In this document: piece by piece, positions 47,416-58,020 of the stretch
How positions within the stretch are numbered: the stretch's first letter is position 1
Layout: each line of letters opens with the position of its first letter
Origin: Acidovorax defluvii
Lineage (GTDB): Bacteria; Pseudomonadota; Gammaproteobacteria; Burkholderiales; Burkholderiaceae_C
DNA length: 64,000 nt
Reading direction: 5' to 3'
NCBI GenBank assembly: GCA_003268905.1
Contig: QLTU01000005.1
Location: forward strand, 157,077 to 221,076
Made by a program: the position numbers and the translations under genes
Notes under the pieces: generated by a model
What the model was told of the DNA's origin: nothing
The model's input: the letters and a program-made list of their open reading frames with translations, nothing else
The model's database searches: none

Positions 47416-48051
47416 TCAGCGGCGCCCGCCCAGCAGGCCACCACCGATCTTGATCAGATCGCCCAGGCCGACCTGGCCGTCGCCGTCCTGGTCCAGCAGG
47501 CTTCCCAGCAGGTCGCCGCCCACGCCACCCTGCTGGCGCACCTGGGCCTGCTCGCGGCCCAATACCGCGCCCAGCCCCCCGGCATCCATGCCACCGGCCT
47601 GCGCGCGCTGCGCCAGAAACGCCATCACGATGGGCGCGAGGATTTGCAGCAGCTGCCCGGCGTTGGCTCCCAGGCCCGTGGCCTGGCCCAGACCCGCTTC
47701 GGCGCGCTGCTGGTTGCCCCCCAAAATGTGGCCCAGAATGCTGGCGCCATCGGCTGCGCCCCCTGCGCCGCCGCCTCCCATGCCCCCGAGCACCGAGCCC
47801 AGCAGGTCGCCCAGCCCGCCACTGCCTGCGGCGCGGCCCACATGGTCGCGCTGCAGGGCGCCAAACAGGTCGGCTGCGCCCTGGGGCTGCGCCGCGTTGC
47901 GCCCCAGTGCACCCAGCAGCATCGACAGCGCCGCCGATACCGCGCTCTGCGCCTGCGAGGGGTTGGTGCCCAACTGGTCGGCAATTTGCTGCAGCGGCGC
48001 GCCCTGCAACTGCGACAGCAATTCTTCGGTGAGAGAGGCGGGTGCGTTCAT
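47416..48051 (-). CDS. DUF937/YidB-like protein
   Basis: A 211-residue, very Gly/Ala-rich protein with the DUF937 pattern: an N-terminal helical part (LTEELLSQLQGAPLQQIADQ, then LGTNPSQAQSAV), long glycine-rich linkers (about 75-120), ANAGQLLQILAPIVMAFLAQ, and a C-terminal LLDQDGDGQVGLGDLI followed by GGGLLGGRR. The DQDGDGQVGLGD stretch resembles an EF-hand-type calcium loop, a recurring feature of this family. Function unknown. It lies between pbpC and the membrane protein gene, 19 bp upstream of pbpC's N-terminal codons' message. Confidence 0.8.
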   Translation of the reverse strand: MNAPASLTEELLSQLQGAPLQQIADQLGTNPSQAQSAVSAALSMLLGALGRNAAQPQGAADLFGALQRDHVGRAAGSGGLGDLLGSVLGGMGGGGAGGAADGASILGHILGGNQQRAEAGLGQATGLGANAGQLLQILAPIVMAFLAQRAQAGGMDAGGLGAVLGREQAQVRQQGGVGGDLLGSLLDQDGDGQVGLGDLIKIGGGLLGGRR

Positions 48052-48219
48052 GGTGTGCTTTCAGAAGGAAATGCGGGCCGTTAGGTTAACTGATGGCGGC
48101 GCCTGCGGGCCGACGCAGCATCCCCTGTCGTTCCGCGCGGTGTGTTGTGAAGATTCTGTGACAATGGGCGCTTTTTTGCTGCTTCCAGCCAACGCGGCGT
48201 TGCCGCACCTCTGCCATTC

Positions 48220-48924
48220 ATGACTGTCGCCCATACTTTTGCCGTCCCGCCCGCTGCGGACACCCTCGGCGTGGCCCGCACGCGCCGCGTGTTGTGGGTT
48301 GCCTGCGTGCTCTGGACCCTGCTGGGCTACCCAATAGCTCTCTGGTTGCCCGTGACCGCGGGGTGGGAGAACGGGGTGCTTGAAAACCTGCAGCTGGCGC
48401 AGCTGCTGGCTGGCGCCGGGCTGGCATGGTGGTTTGCGCGCACCGACCATGCGGCATTGGGTTACGCCGCCGTCGCGGTGTGGCTGGTACTGGCCGCCCG
48501 CGAACTCAGCTGGGGTGCCACGCTGTGGGCTGCGCCGCTGGGGATGGGCTGGTCGGGGCCAATCTATTCGTCTTCCGTGCTCTGGTACAAGCCCTTTGTG
48601 TACCCCGCCATCGGGGCCGTGCTGGTGGTGGCGGGGGTGGCGCTGGTGCGCTCCGGGGCACCTTCCATGTTGTACAAACTGGCGCGTTCGACCCCGTTTG
48701 TCTGGGTAGAGCTCATGCTGGCAGCGGCTGCTGCCATTGCGGCTTCGTATTTCGAGGGTCAGCTGCCCCGCGATGCCGCCGATCCGGGCCTGGGAACGGT
48801 GGCCCTGGTGCTTGAGGAGTGGCTGGAGTGCGCGGCTTACGGCGCGCTGCTGGCTGCGCAGTGGCACCTGTTCAGCCTGCTGCGCCTGCACGCCAGGCCC
48901 CAGGACTGCGGCCACGGCGCTTAG
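48220..48924 (+). CDS. Multi-pass membrane protein of unknown function
   Basis: A 234-residue protein with about six hydrophobic segments (for example VLWVACVLWTLLGYPIALW, then AVWLVLAARELSWGATLW and YPAIGAVLVVAGVALV). ARELSWG in one helix border and LEEWLECAAYGALLAAQW near the C-terminus are acidic motifs placed like those of a widespread uncharacterised family, so it is probably real. It is the only plus-strand gene in the 45-55 kb block, divergent from the DUF937 gene and convergent with the alpha-2-macroglobulin gene. No function assigned. Confidence 0.7.
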   Translation: MTVAHTFAVPPAADTLGVARTRRVLWVACVLWTLLGYPIALWLPVTAGWENGVLENLQLAQLLAGAGLAWWFARTDHAALGYAAVAVWLVLAARELSWGATLWAAPLGMGWSGPIYSSSVLWYKPFVYPAIGAVLVVAGVALVRSGAPSMLYKLARSTPFVWVELMLAAAAAIAASYFEGQLPRDAADPGLGTVALVLEEWLECAAYGALLAAQWHLFSLLRLHARPQDCGHGA

Positions 48925-48958
48925 GGACAGAGCTGCGCGCCTGCGCAGCGGTGCCCGC

Positions 48959-51900
48959 TCACTTCACCGGCTCCACCCTCACCCGCGCGTTCGGCGCCTC
49001 GCCAAACATTTCCGGCGCATACAGTGCCTCCACGCGGCTTGGGGGCAACGCAAAATCGCCGGCGTTGTTCAGACGCACGGTGTATTCCATCTTCACCACC
49101 CCCTTGGGCAGAAACTCGTAGTAGCTGCGAAAGGATTCGAAGCTGCGCTCCTCGAAAGCGGGCCAGCCGCTGCCGCTCTTCTTCTCGCCCTGCGTGGCGA
49201 TCTCGGAATCGCGGCCCAGGCCACTGCCCAGGATGGTTGCGCCGCCCGGGATGGGATCGGTGATGGCCACCCAGGTCATGTTGGCGCTGGCGTTGACCGT
49301 GAGCGTCACGCGCAGCACGTCGCCGCGCGTGTACTGGCCTGCCGGCAGCGATGGGTTGGCCTGCTCCACCGGCGTGATGGTCTTGGTGATGGCATAACCC
49401 GCTGCAAACGGCGCCTTGAGCGCTATGGCGGCCACGGACTGCAGGGTGAGCCACGGCTTGCCCGGGCCCTGGTGTGCCACCGCCAGGCCCTCCTTGCCAC
49501 CGGCTTTGCCCCAGGGCAGGAACATGTCGTTGTTCTGGAGGTTGCCCGGCGATGCGGGTGCACCGAACCAAGTGGTCTGGTGCGCGGCGCCCATGGCATC
49601 CGCTGCCTTCACGCGCTCAACCTTGCTCCAGTCCACGCTGGCGTTGTTGGCGGCCATCGTTGCCCTGGTCATCCCCGACACCGGCGTGGCCTCGAACCTG
49701 GCGCTGAATTTTTCCAGCGCCAGCCCGCCCCACAGGTTGGCCGTGGTGGTGTGCCAGGCACCCGCTTGCTGGCGGCTGATGAAGCCGTTGGCCAAGCGGC
49801 CCATGTCGTCTTTCCAGGCCGGGTCGTCCATCACGGCCAGCATCAGGCGCGCGGTGTTGACATCACCGTTTTGCATCAGCCACCACCAGTAGTCGTCTTG
49901 CTCGGTGCTGAAGATGAGTTTGGTGCCCTGAAACGACAGGCGCGCACGCAGGATCTGCATGGCCTCGGCCAGACGCTGGTCGCGCTGGGGTACATCGGCC
50001 ACACGCTTCAACACATTCACCCAGTCGATCACCGTGTGCGTGGGCCACTGGTTGGGCGCAATGGTGATGCTGCTGACCATGCGGCCCTGCGCCTTGCCGT
50101 AGCGAGACAACGCCTCGATGGCCGCGAGCTTGCGCATGTCGAGGTCTTTGCGCGGGCTCCAGAAGTTGCGCTCGACGCGGCCTTCCACAAACGCGATCAG
50201 GCCACGCTCCATGGGTGCACGGGCCACATCGGGCAGTGCAAACGCGGGGTTGATGCTGGCTGCCTCATGCGCGGTGGCCAGCAGGTAAGCGGTGAGCGTG
50301 TCGCTGCCCCGGTTGCTGTCGCCATCGCGCGGCGGGAAGTAGTTGGCCAGGCCGTCGCCATCAAGGTAGGTGGGCAGTTGCGCCACCACGGTTTGCCACA
50401 GCGCGCCGTCGCGCAGGCCCACGGCTTTGCTGGTCTTTTGCTCCAGGCAGGCAAAGGGGTAGCGCGCCCACCAGTCGCGCACGCCGGGCAGGCCTTCGGC
50501 CAGCTTGGGCTGCAGCGAAATCTTCAGGCCGCCCCGGCCCGGCAAGGCGTCGGCGGGCGGATTCACATCCAGGTTGAAGCTGCCCTCCACCTGCACCAGA
50601 GTGGCCTGCTGCACCGTGAGCGGCACGGCCGGGATCAGCTTCTGGCTGACCTTGAGGGCGTCGCGCGCGCCGCTGACCTGGTCTTTGGCTTCGATCTCCC
50701 ACAGGATGGCCTGGGCGCGGGTCTGCGCCAGTTGCGCTGGTGCCGTCACGCTCCACGCCACCTCGCGCGCCTCTCCGGGCGGGATATCGATGCTTTGCGG
50801 CTTCAAATCGAGCAGCGTGGCGCGCGGTGCCACCTCCACCTTCATCGCCGCCTTGGTGGTGTTGCGCAGCGTGATCTGGGCACGGAACTGGTCGTCCTCG
50901 CGCACCAGCGGCGGCAGGCCGCTGATGATCTGCAGGTCTTGCGTGGCGCGGATGCTCGTGCTGCCCGTGCCGAACAGGCCAGTGGATGCATCGGCCACCG
51001 CCACGATCTTGAAGGTAGTCAATGCATCGTTGAGCGGCACCGTCACCTTGGCCTGGCCGTTGGCATCAAGCTTGATGGCAGGCTCCCACAACAGCAAGGT
51101 GTCGAGCAGCTCGCGCGTCTGCGCCCTGCCCCCGCCACCGCCCGCGGGCACGGCCTTTTTGCCATAGTGGCGGCGGCCGATGATCTCCATCTGTGCGGTG
51201 GAGGTTTCTACGCCCCAGCTGCGCCGCTGCAGGATGGCTTCGAGCAGGTTCCAGCTGGTGTTGGGCATCAGCTCCAGCAGGGCCTGGTCCACGGCGGCCA
51301 GCGCCACCTCAGCGTGGGCGGCGGGCTTGCCCCCGGGCAGCTTGGCCGTGATGGTGACCTGCGCCTTGCCCCGCACGGCGTAGGTCTCCTTGTCGGCCGT
51401 CACCTTCACGTCGATCTGGTGGGCCTGCGTGCCCACGCGGATCTCGGCCAGGCCGAGGCGGAACGCGGGCTTGGACAAATCCACCAGCGCCGTGGGCGCC
51501 TGGTATTCCTTGCCCTCGTACCAGAACGACGTCCACCATTCGCGCGGTGCCTTGAAGCCCCAGGTGAAGAAGCTGTACCACGGCACCTCGCGCAGGCGGC
51601 CGCGCAGGGCCAGCACGCTCACGTACACGTTGGGCCCCCAGTCGGGCTGCACTTTCAGGCTCACCGTGGGGTCCTGGCCGTTGAGCTGCACCACCTGCGT
51701 GTCGATGATGCCCTCGCGCTCCACCGCCACCAGGGCCGTGGCAAAGCGAAACGGCATGCGCACCTGGAACCTGGCGGTCTCGCCGATCTGGTAGCTTTTC
51801 TTCTCGGGCAACAGATCGATGCGGTCGTGGTCCTCGCCGCCAAACCACAACTCGCCCTGGCGCGTGACCCACACCGACGATGCCGCCTCGCTGGTGTTGC

Positions 51901-54900
51901 CATCGCGGTCGGTGGCCGTTACCACCAGCTCCACCTCGCCGGCCTCGTCGAGCCTGGCCTCGCACAGCAGCAGGCCGCGGCTGTCGCTCTTGCCGGTGCA
52001 CACGGTGCCCAGGTCCTTGGTTTCGGTGTGGTTGTCGTAGCTGTAAAAGCCTCCCACCATGCGCTTGCGCGTGGTGGTGGTGATGCGCGCAATGGCCTGC
52101 ACCTGCAAGCTGGTGTCGGGGGCGGCCTTGCCATCGTGCTGCAGCGCCAGCGCCTGGAAGCGGATCTTCTGGCGGGCCGACACCCAGCCCTCGGTCTTGA
52201 TGCCGGCCACCACAGCGGCGGGCCACAGCGTCTGGGTGCTGCGAATCGTCTGCACTTCGCCATTGGGGTCGGCGTAGGTGGCTTCGAGCAGCAGCTCCTG
52301 CGGCTGGCGCGCCTGGGGCACGTTGTCGATGGTGAGCTTGCCCGCGCCACTGCGGTCCAGCGTGAGCGGCAGCTTGTCGGCAATCACGCGCGCATCCTGG
52401 CTGGCCGTGGCCTCCTCGTCGTCACTGCGGGCACTCCCTTGCTCGCGCTTGCGCGGGGGGCTGAAGCTGAACGCCTCGTAGTCGCTGTAGTGCAGGGCTT
52501 TGCCGCGCACCAGGGCCGACACGCGCACCGGCAGGTTGGCCGCTCCGCCACCGGCCACGTAGCTGATCTGCACATCGGTGGGCACCGAGCGCACATGCAC
52601 CAGGGCCTTCTTGTCGCTGGGCGTGATGCGGCCCTGCAGCACGGGCAGGCGGAACTCTTCCACCCGAAATTCGCCCGAGCCGAAGCCGCGGCCGGTGCTG
52701 GCATCGTTGCGCAGCTCCACCTGGTACACCCCCAGCTTGGCCGCTGGCGGCACGGCAAAGCTGCTCTGGGCGCTCAGGCCGCCCGTGGCGGTATTGCGCC
52801 ATGCCAGCGGCTGGGTAAATTGCTGGCCGCTGCCCACATGGGTGATGACCAGCGTGTCGGGCCGCGCGGTGGGCAAGGCAAAGCCCTGGCGTGTTTCAGA
52901 ACGCAGCACATGCTTCATCGACACCGTTTCGCCCGCACGCAGCAGCGTGCGGTCAAAAATGGTGTGGGCGCGCTCGTCGGGGCGGGCATCGGTGCTGGTG
53001 GGCACGTTAAAGCGCCAGGGCTCAATGCCACGCTGCCAGTCGCTCCAGGTAAAGGCCATGTCCTCCACGCCGTCGGCGCCTGTCTGGCGCGCACTCACAA
53101 AATAGGCGCTGCCGCCTTCGCCATAGTCGCCCCCGTCGTTGCAGCGGCTGGGGTCGGACGACAGGCCTTCGATGCGGGCAATGCCCTGCGCGTCCGTCAA
53201 GGCGTTGGCCAGTTCGTTGCCGCGGCAGTCGGATACACGCACCGTGGCGCCTGGCACGGGTTGGCCCTTGTCGAGCGTGGTGACCCAGGCGAGCGCATTT
53301 TCGCGGCCCAGCTTGAAATGCACGCCCAGATTGGTGACCAGTGCCGAAGTGCGCACAAACATCGTGCGCGCATCGCCATGGCGTTCATCGAGCAGCGAGG
53401 CGCCCAGCTTTTGCGAGGCGATCTCCACCACATGGAAGCCCGGAGCCAGCGGAATGCCCACTACCTCGAACGGGCGCGGGTCATTGCTGGCGGGCTTGGG
53501 CAGGTCCAGCGTCTTGACCCCGCCCTTGCCAGCCAGCAGCGACAGCATGCGCGACTGCACGTAGTCCTTGTCGATGTCTTTGTCCAGCACCGGGGGCAGC
53601 GGGCCGGTGATGTCCTTGCGCGCCTCTTTGCGGTCCACCACATGGCTGTTGTAGCGGTGCACCTTTTTGAACCAGGCAATGATGTCGGCATCGGTGCGGG
53701 GCTTGAGGGTGCTGACCTTGCCTGCGGGGGCCTTGGGGTTGGCCGTGCCCGGCTGCAGCGCCTGCACACGCAGGGCTGCCTCGACATTGCGCAGCGTGAC
53801 GGGCAGCAGCGCGGGGGGCTTGTCGGCGGCCGGGCCTTCGGCAAAGCGCTCCACCACACCAAACGGCGCCGCCGCAAACTTGGCCAGCGGCGGCATGCCG
53901 CCCGTGGCCACCTTCAGCGGAAAGTTGTCGGCGTTGCGCAGCGTACGGCCCGAGGCGTCCTTGAAATTCTTGGGCAGCTCCAGCGTGAAGGCCGCGTTTT
54001 CGGCCAGGGGCGCGGCAAACTGCACGCTGTTCACCAGGGCATCGGCCTGCGGGCCTTCGGCGCCACCGTCCAGGCGCGGCTGCAGGGTTTCGGTGGGCGA
54101 TTTCAGGCGGATGGCGGCTGCCAGCTTGCGCGGCACGGGCGCATTGAAGGCCAGTTGCAGCGGCCGAATCGGCAGGCAGGCGGCCTGGGCGTTCTCGCGC
54201 TCGCAACTGAACTCGGCGGCAAAAGGCTGGCGCACCTTGTAGTCAAAGCGCTTTTCCACCGCGTTGGGCACGCCACTGGGCGTGGCCACGCCTTTGCCAA
54301 ACACCAGCTGCAGCCGCGAGCCCGAGGTGAGGCGCCGGTTGCAGGCCAGCGAAACAAATTGCAGCGGATCCTTGAGCGCGCGCTGCTCCAGCCCCAGCGA
54401 TTTCAGCATTTCGCTGCGCTGGTCGCCCTCGATCAGCCGCACCGGCACGCGCTCGCCCACCCCTTCCACGGCGCACCACACGTTGGCCTGCACGCTGGCC
54501 AGCGTGGCCGGTCCGTTCAGTTGCAGCACAAAAAACTGTTCTTCGTCGATCTCTTCGTAGGTGCCGGGCCGCACGCTCCGGACAAACGGGCCACCACTAT
54601 TAAATTGATAGCTAATTGCGCCCGTCAATAAAGCGCCAGAGGCCGATTTGAACCCTGATTTTGTAGTGGCGGTGCAGCGCACACCGGGCGGCAGGTCGTT
54701 GTCAAAGTCGAAGACCCATTCGCGCTCGCTGGTCCAGCGGCCCGTGCCCTGGGTGGCGGCGGCATCGCTGCAACTGAGGTTCAGGGGGGCCGGCGCCTTG
54801 GGGTCGCCAAAGCGGACGGCCGCCGCGTCGAACTTGACCACCATCTGGCGCACGCGCGCCACCTCGCCCTGCGGCGAAAAGTGGGAGATCTGCAGGGCGT

Positions 54901-54958
54901 GCGCGCCCCACGCCATCAGCGCCAGGCTGGCAGCCACCATCCATTTTTTTGCGTTCAC
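48959..54958 (-). CDS. yfaS: Bacterial alpha-2-macroglobulin family protein (YfaS-like)
   Basis: A 1999-residue periplasmic protein of the bacterial alpha-2-macroglobulin family, thought to trap foreign proteases that breach the outer membrane. The signal peptide MNAKKWMVAASLALMAWGAH has no lipobox cysteine, so it is probably soluble, unlike lipoprotein YfhM. Repeated macroglobulin beta domains follow. The thioester motif is CLEQ with Cys1504 (YPFACLEQKTSKA), so covalent trapping should be possible, and the C-terminal half has the usual alpha-helical thioester domain. AT-rich repeat J is translated near residue 100. Its usual partner pbpC lies 1.6 kb downstream. Confidence 0.93.
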   Translation of the reverse strand: MNAKKWMVAASLALMAWGAHALQISHFSPQGEVARVRQMVVKFDAAAVRFGDPKAPAPLNLSCSDAAATQGTGRWTSEREWVFDFDNDLPPGVRCTATTKSGFKSASGALLTGAISYQFNSGGPFVRSVRPGTYEEIDEEQFFVLQLNGPATLASVQANVWCAVEGVGERVPVRLIEGDQRSEMLKSLGLEQRALKDPLQFVSLACNRRLTSGSRLQLVFGKGVATPSGVPNAVEKRFDYKVRQPFAAEFSCERENAQAACLPIRPLQLAFNAPVPRKLAAAIRLKSPTETLQPRLDGGAEGPQADALVNSVQFAAPLAENAAFTLELPKNFKDASGRTLRNADNFPLKVATGGMPPLAKFAAAPFGVVERFAEGPAADKPPALLPVTLRNVEAALRVQALQPGTANPKAPAGKVSTLKPRTDADIIAWFKKVHRYNSHVVDRKEARKDITGPLPPVLDKDIDKDYVQSRMLSLLAGKGGVKTLDLPKPASNDPRPFEVVGIPLAPGFHVVEIASQKLGASLLDERHGDARTMFVRTSALVTNLGVHFKLGRENALAWVTTLDKGQPVPGATVRVSDCRGNELANALTDAQGIARIEGLSSDPSRCNDGGDYGEGGSAYFVSARQTGADGVEDMAFTWSDWQRGIEPWRFNVPTSTDARPDERAHTIFDRTLLRAGETVSMKHVLRSETRQGFALPTARPDTLVITHVGSGQQFTQPLAWRNTATGGLSAQSSFAVPPAAKLGVYQVELRNDASTGRGFGSGEFRVEEFRLPVLQGRITPSDKKALVHVRSVPTDVQISYVAGGGAANLPVRVSALVRGKALHYSDYEAFSFSPPRKREQGSARSDDEEATASQDARVIADKLPLTLDRSGAGKLTIDNVPQARQPQELLLEATYADPNGEVQTIRSTQTLWPAAVVAGIKTEGWVSARQKIRFQALALQHDGKAAPDTSLQVQAIARITTTTRKRMVGGFYSYDNHTETKDLGTVCTGKSDSRGLLLCEARLDEAGEVELVVTATDRDGNTSEAASSVWVTRQGELWFGGEDHDRIDLLPEKKSYQIGETARFQVRMPFRFATALVAVEREGIIDTQVVQLNGQDPTVSLKVQPDWGPNVYVSVLALRGRLREVPWYSFFTWGFKAPREWWTSFWYEGKEYQAPTALVDLSKPAFRLGLAEIRVGTQAHQIDVKVTADKETYAVRGKAQVTITAKLPGGKPAAHAEVALAAVDQALLELMPNTSWNLLEAILQRRSWGVETSTAQMEIIGRRHYGKKAVPAGGGGGRAQTRELLDTLLLWEPAIKLDANGQAKVTVPLNDALTTFKIVAVADASTGLFGTGSTSIRATQDLQIISGLPPLVREDDQFRAQITLRNTTKAAMKVEVAPRATLLDLKPQSIDIPPGEAREVAWSVTAPAQLAQTRAQAILWEIEAKDQVSGARDALKVSQKLIPAVPLTVQQATLVQVEGSFNLDVNPPADALPGRGGLKISLQPKLAEGLPGVRDWWARYPFACLEQKTSKAVGLRDGALWQTVVAQLPTYLDGDGLANYFPPRDGDSNRGSDTLTAYLLATAHEAASINPAFALPDVARAPMERGLIAFVEGRVERNFWSPRKDLDMRKLAAIEALSRYGKAQGRMVSSITIAPNQWPTHTVIDWVNVLKRVADVPQRDQRLAEAMQILRARLSFQGTKLIFSTEQDDYWWWLMQNGDVNTARLMLAVMDDPAWKDDMGRLANGFISRQQAGAWHTTTANLWGGLALEKFSARFEATPVSGMTRATMAANNASVDWSKVERVKAADAMGAAHQTTWFGAPASPGNLQNNDMFLPWGKAGGKEGLAVAHQGPGKPWLTLQSVAAIALKAPFAAGYAITKTITPVEQANPSLPAGQYTRGDVLRVTLTVNASANMTWVAITDPIPGGATILGSGLGRDSEIATQGEKKSGSGWPAFEERSFESFRSYYEFLPKGVVKMEYTVRLNNAGDFALPPSRVEALYAPEMFGEAPNARVRVEPVK
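54595..54665 (+). repeat. AT-rich palindromic element, copy J, inside yfaS
   Basis: ACTATTAAATTGATAGCTAA, TTGCGCCCGTCAATAAAGCG, CCAGAGGCCGATTTGAACC. The yfaS gene crosses it on the minus strand, giving KSASGALLTGAISYQFNSGG. It is in frame and keeps the gene open. Confidence 0.88.
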
Positions 54959-55180
54959 GCGTTCCCCTCCGAAGGTAGGGGCAAGGGTAACAAAACGGCA
55001 CGACAGACCATGTGGCGTTGCATGCGCTTACGTGTTGCCCGCGCGGCCCGCCGCCGGTGGCGTTTCGATAAACGGCGACGACGGATCCATGGGGCGGCGT
55101 CCTACGCCACATGACTTTGCGCGGCACAAAGATAAGCGCCTGTCCAGAACCCCTTGTCCAGCACCCTCACAGGAGCACCC

Positions 55181-57298
55181 ATGGCCCGAACCCCCACCCC
55201 GCGCAGCGCGGCCACCAGGTCGCCCGCAGCCAAACCGTCTTCCACCCAGGCCGACAGCTTCCGCGGCAACGCAGGCGAGTTGCAGCAGCAGGCCAAGGGC
55301 ACCCACCCGGTGCTGACCACGCAACAGGGCATTCCCGTGGCAGACAACCAGAACTCGCTGCGCTCTGCGCCCCGCGGCCCCACGCTGCTCGAAGACTTCG
55401 TCCTGCGCGAGAAGATCACGCACTTTGACCACGAGCGCATCCCCGAGCGCATCGTGCATGCGCGCGGCTCGGCGGCGCACGGCTTTTTTGAGCTGACGCA
55501 TTCGCTCAAGCAATACACCACCGCCAAGGTGCTGACCGAAGTGGGCGTGCAAACGCCCGTGTTCACGCGCTTTTCCACCGTGGCCGGTGGCGCGGGCTCG
55601 GTGGACACGCCGCGTGACGTGCGTGGCTTTGCCGTGAAGTTCTACACGCCCGAAGGCAACTGGGACCTGGTGGGCAACAACATCCCCGTGTTCTTTATTC
55701 AGGACGCGATGAAGTTCCCCGACCTGGTGCACGCCGTGAAGATGGAGCCCGACCGGGGCTTTCCGCAAGCCGCCAGCGCACACGACACGTTCTGGGATTT
55801 CGTCTCGCTGATGCCCGAAACCCTGCACACGGTGATGTGGGCCATGAGTGACCGCACCCTGCCACGCAGCCTGCGCATGATGGAAGGCTTTGGCGTGCAC
55901 AGCTTTCGCCTGCTGAACGCGGCGGGCGAAAGCACGTTTGTGAAGTTCCACTGGCGCCCCAAGCTGGGCATCCAGTCCACCGTGTGGGACGAGGCCGTCA
56001 AGCTGCAATCGGCCGACAACGACTTTCACCGCCGCGACCTGTTCGAGTCCATCGAGGCGGGCGACTTCCCCGAGTGGGAGCTGTCGGTGCAGCTCTTTAC
56101 CGATGAGGATGCGCAAGACTTTCCGTTCGACCACCTCGACCCGACCAAGCTCATCCCCGAAGAGCTGATCCCGCTGCAACCTGTTGGCCGCATGGTGCTC
56201 AACCGCTGGCCCGACAACTTTTTTGCCGAGACCGAGCAGGTGGCCTTTTGCCCCGCCAACGTGCCCCCCGGCATCGACTTCAGCAACGACCCGCTGCTGC
56301 AGGGCCGCCTGTTCTCGTACCTCGACACCCAGCTGTCGCGCTTGGGCGGGCCCAACTTTGCGCAGATCCCCATCAACGCACCCAAGTGCCCTTTCCATGA
56401 CAACCAGCGCGATGGCCACATGCAGATGCAGGTGCCCAAGGGCCGCGTGAACTACGAGCCCAGCAGCCTGCAGGCCGACAGCCCGCGCGCCTCGCAGGCG
56501 CTGGGCTTTCGTCACTTTGCCCAGGCCGATGATGGTGTGAAAGGCCGCGTGCGCGCCGAGAGTTTTGCCGACCATTACAGCCAGGCGCGCATGTTTTACC
56601 GCAGCCAGAGTCCGCTGGAGCAGGCCCACCTGGCGTCGGCCACGGTGTTCGAGCTGTCCAAGGTGGGCACGCCCCATGTGCGGGAGGCCGTGGTGGGCCA
56701 CCTGCAGCATGTGGACCCCGAACTCGCCCAGCGCGTGGCCGACGGCCTGGGCATGCAAACCCTGCCACCTGCGCCGCCCGCAGCAGAACCCGTGCAGGAC
56801 CTGCCGCTGTCGCCCGCACTGCGCATCATCGACCGCATGAAACCCACGCTGCAGGGGCGCTGCGTCGGCATCCTGGTGGCCGATGGGTCCAACGGCACCT
56901 CGGTGGCCAACCTTCGCAAGGCGCTGGAAAAGGCCGGCGCCACGGTGAAGATCGTGGCGCCCAAGGTGGGCGGTGCGGTGCTGAAAGGCGGCACCCTGCT
57001 GCCCGCCGACGGCCAGCTCGCTGGAACGCCTTCCGTGGTTTTTGACGCCGTGGCCTCGGTGCTGTCGCCCGACATGGGCGCCGTGCTGGCCAAGGAGGCC
57101 GCGGCCGTGGACTGGTTCCGCGATGCCTTTGGTCACCTCAAGGCCATTGCCGCCTGCAAGGGCACACAGGCCATCCTGCAGGCCGGTGGCATCGAACCCG
57201 ATGCAGGCGTGGTGGACCCGGCCGATGTGCAGGGCTTCATCGCCGCCGCCCAGACCCGCCAGTGGGACCGCGAGCCCCAGGTGCGCACGCTGGCCTGA
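55181..57298 (+). CDS. katE: Large-subunit catalase (KatE/HPII type)
   Basis: Decomposes hydrogen peroxide to water and oxygen. The ATG at 55181 follows AGGAG and gives 705 residues, the large-subunit size. The heme core has the distal histidine H93 in [15 protein letters not shown], the asparagine region [18 protein letters not shown], and the proximal tyrosine Y380 in [17 protein letters not shown]-terminal flavodoxin/DJ-1-like domain (about 555-700) begins [20 protein letters not shown] enzymes are typically stationary-phase or stress induced. A ferritin-like gene follows 48 bp later. Confidence 0.96.
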   Translation: MARTPTPRSAATRSPAAKPSSTQADSFRGNAGELQQQAKGTHPVLTTQQGIPVADNQNSLRSAPRGPTLLEDFVLREKITHFDHERIPERIVHARGSAAHGFFELTHSLKQYTTAKVLTEVGVQTPVFTRFSTVAGGAGSVDTPRDVRGFAVKFYTPEGNWDLVGNNIPVFFIQDAMKFPDLVHAVKMEPDRGFPQAASAHDTFWDFVSLMPETLHTVMWAMSDRTLPRSLRMMEGFGVHSFRLLNAAGESTFVKFHWRPKLGIQSTVWDEAVKLQSADNDFHRRDLFESIEAGDFPEWELSVQLFTDEDAQDFPFDHLDPTKLIPEELIPLQPVGRMVLNRWPDNFFAETEQVAFCPANVPPGIDFSNDPLLQGRLFSYLDTQLSRLGGPNFAQIPINAPKCPFHDNQRDGHMQMQVPKGRVNYEPSSLQADSPRASQALGFRHFAQADDGVKGRVRAESFADHYSQARMFYRSQSPLEQAHLASATVFELSKVGTPHVREAVVGHLQHVDPELAQRVADGLGMQTLPPAPPAAEPVQDLPLSPALRIIDRMKPTLQGRCVGILVADGSNGTSVANLRKALEKAGATVKIVAPKVGGAVLKGGTLLPADGQLAGTPSVVFDAVASVLSPDMGAVLAKEAAAVDWFRDAFGHLKAIAACKGTQAILQAGGIEPDAGVVDPADVQGFIAAAQTRQWDREPQVRTLA

Positions 57299-57346
57299 AC
57301 CAGGCCGCATCCGTTTACCCCCACCACAGCAACCCAAGGAGATCCC

Positions 57347-57955
57347 ATGTCCAAAGCCCGCTACGACAGCCAGCAACTCAACGACCTGGTCATCCAGATG
57401 ATGGAAACCGAACTGGGCGGGGAGCAGGTGTACCGCACCGCTATCGCCTGCGCCATCAACCCCGACCTGAAAGAGGAATGGGAGGAATATCTGCAAGAGA
57501 CGCTCACCCACCAGAAGGTGGTGCGCAGCCTGTGCGAGACACTGGGTCTAAACCCCGACACGCAAACGCCCACACGCCAGGTGGTCAAGCACATCGGCGA
57601 ATCGTTGGTGAAGGCCATGCAGATGGCCAAAAAGGGCGCGGACCCGGCGGCGGCACAGCTCGTGGCTGCCGAATGCGTGGTGCACGCCGAAACCAAGGAC
57701 CACGCCAACTGGGAGCTGCTGGGCAAGGTGGCTGAAGTGGCCACCGGCGACCTGGGCAAGGCCCTGAAAGCCGCGCACGAAGCAGTCGAAAAGCAGGAAG
57801 ACCACCACCTGTACCACACCAAGGGCTGGAGCCGCGAGCTCGCCATCGAGGCGCTGGGCATGCCCGCCGTGCTGCCGCCGCCCGAAGAAGTGAAAAAGGT
57901 GGAAACCGCCATTGGCGCATCGCGCGCCGAGCAGCAGCGCGAAGCCATGCTGTGA
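57347..57955 (+). CDS. Ferritin-like domain protein
   Basis: A 202-residue, mostly helical protein with metal-ligand residues spaced as in ferritin-like diiron proteins: MMETELGGEQVYRTA (helix 1), YLQETLTHQKVV (helix 2), AAECVVHAETKDHANWE (helix 3) and AVEKQEDHHLYHTKGW (helix 4). It probably stores or detoxifies iron or uses a diiron site against peroxide. The start has an upstream AAGGAG. Position right after the catalase gene suggests joint expression in oxidative stress. It is not a classical bacterioferritin or Dps. Confidence 0.8.
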   Translation: MSKARYDSQQLNDLVIQMMETELGGEQVYRTAIACAINPDLKEEWEEYLQETLTHQKVVRSLCETLGLNPDTQTPTRQVVKHIGESLVKAMQMAKKGADPAAAQLVAAECVVHAETKDHANWELLGKVAEVATGDLGKALKAAHEAVEKQEDHHLYHTKGWSRELAIEALGMPAVLPPPEEVKKVETAIGASRAEQQREAML

Positions 57956-58020
57956 CGCCAGAGCAAATGCCCGCTGTTGTGCACGCCGGTATGCCCGCTG
58001 CCATGGTGGCGGGCATACGC

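Noticed and set aside
48737..54631. A 1964-codon open frame on the plus strand opposite the alpha-2-macroglobulin gene
   Set aside because: Composition is the His/Gln/Gly/Arg-rich type produced by the antisense of GC-rich codons; the minus-strand gene has clear domains, a signal peptide and the CLEQ site.
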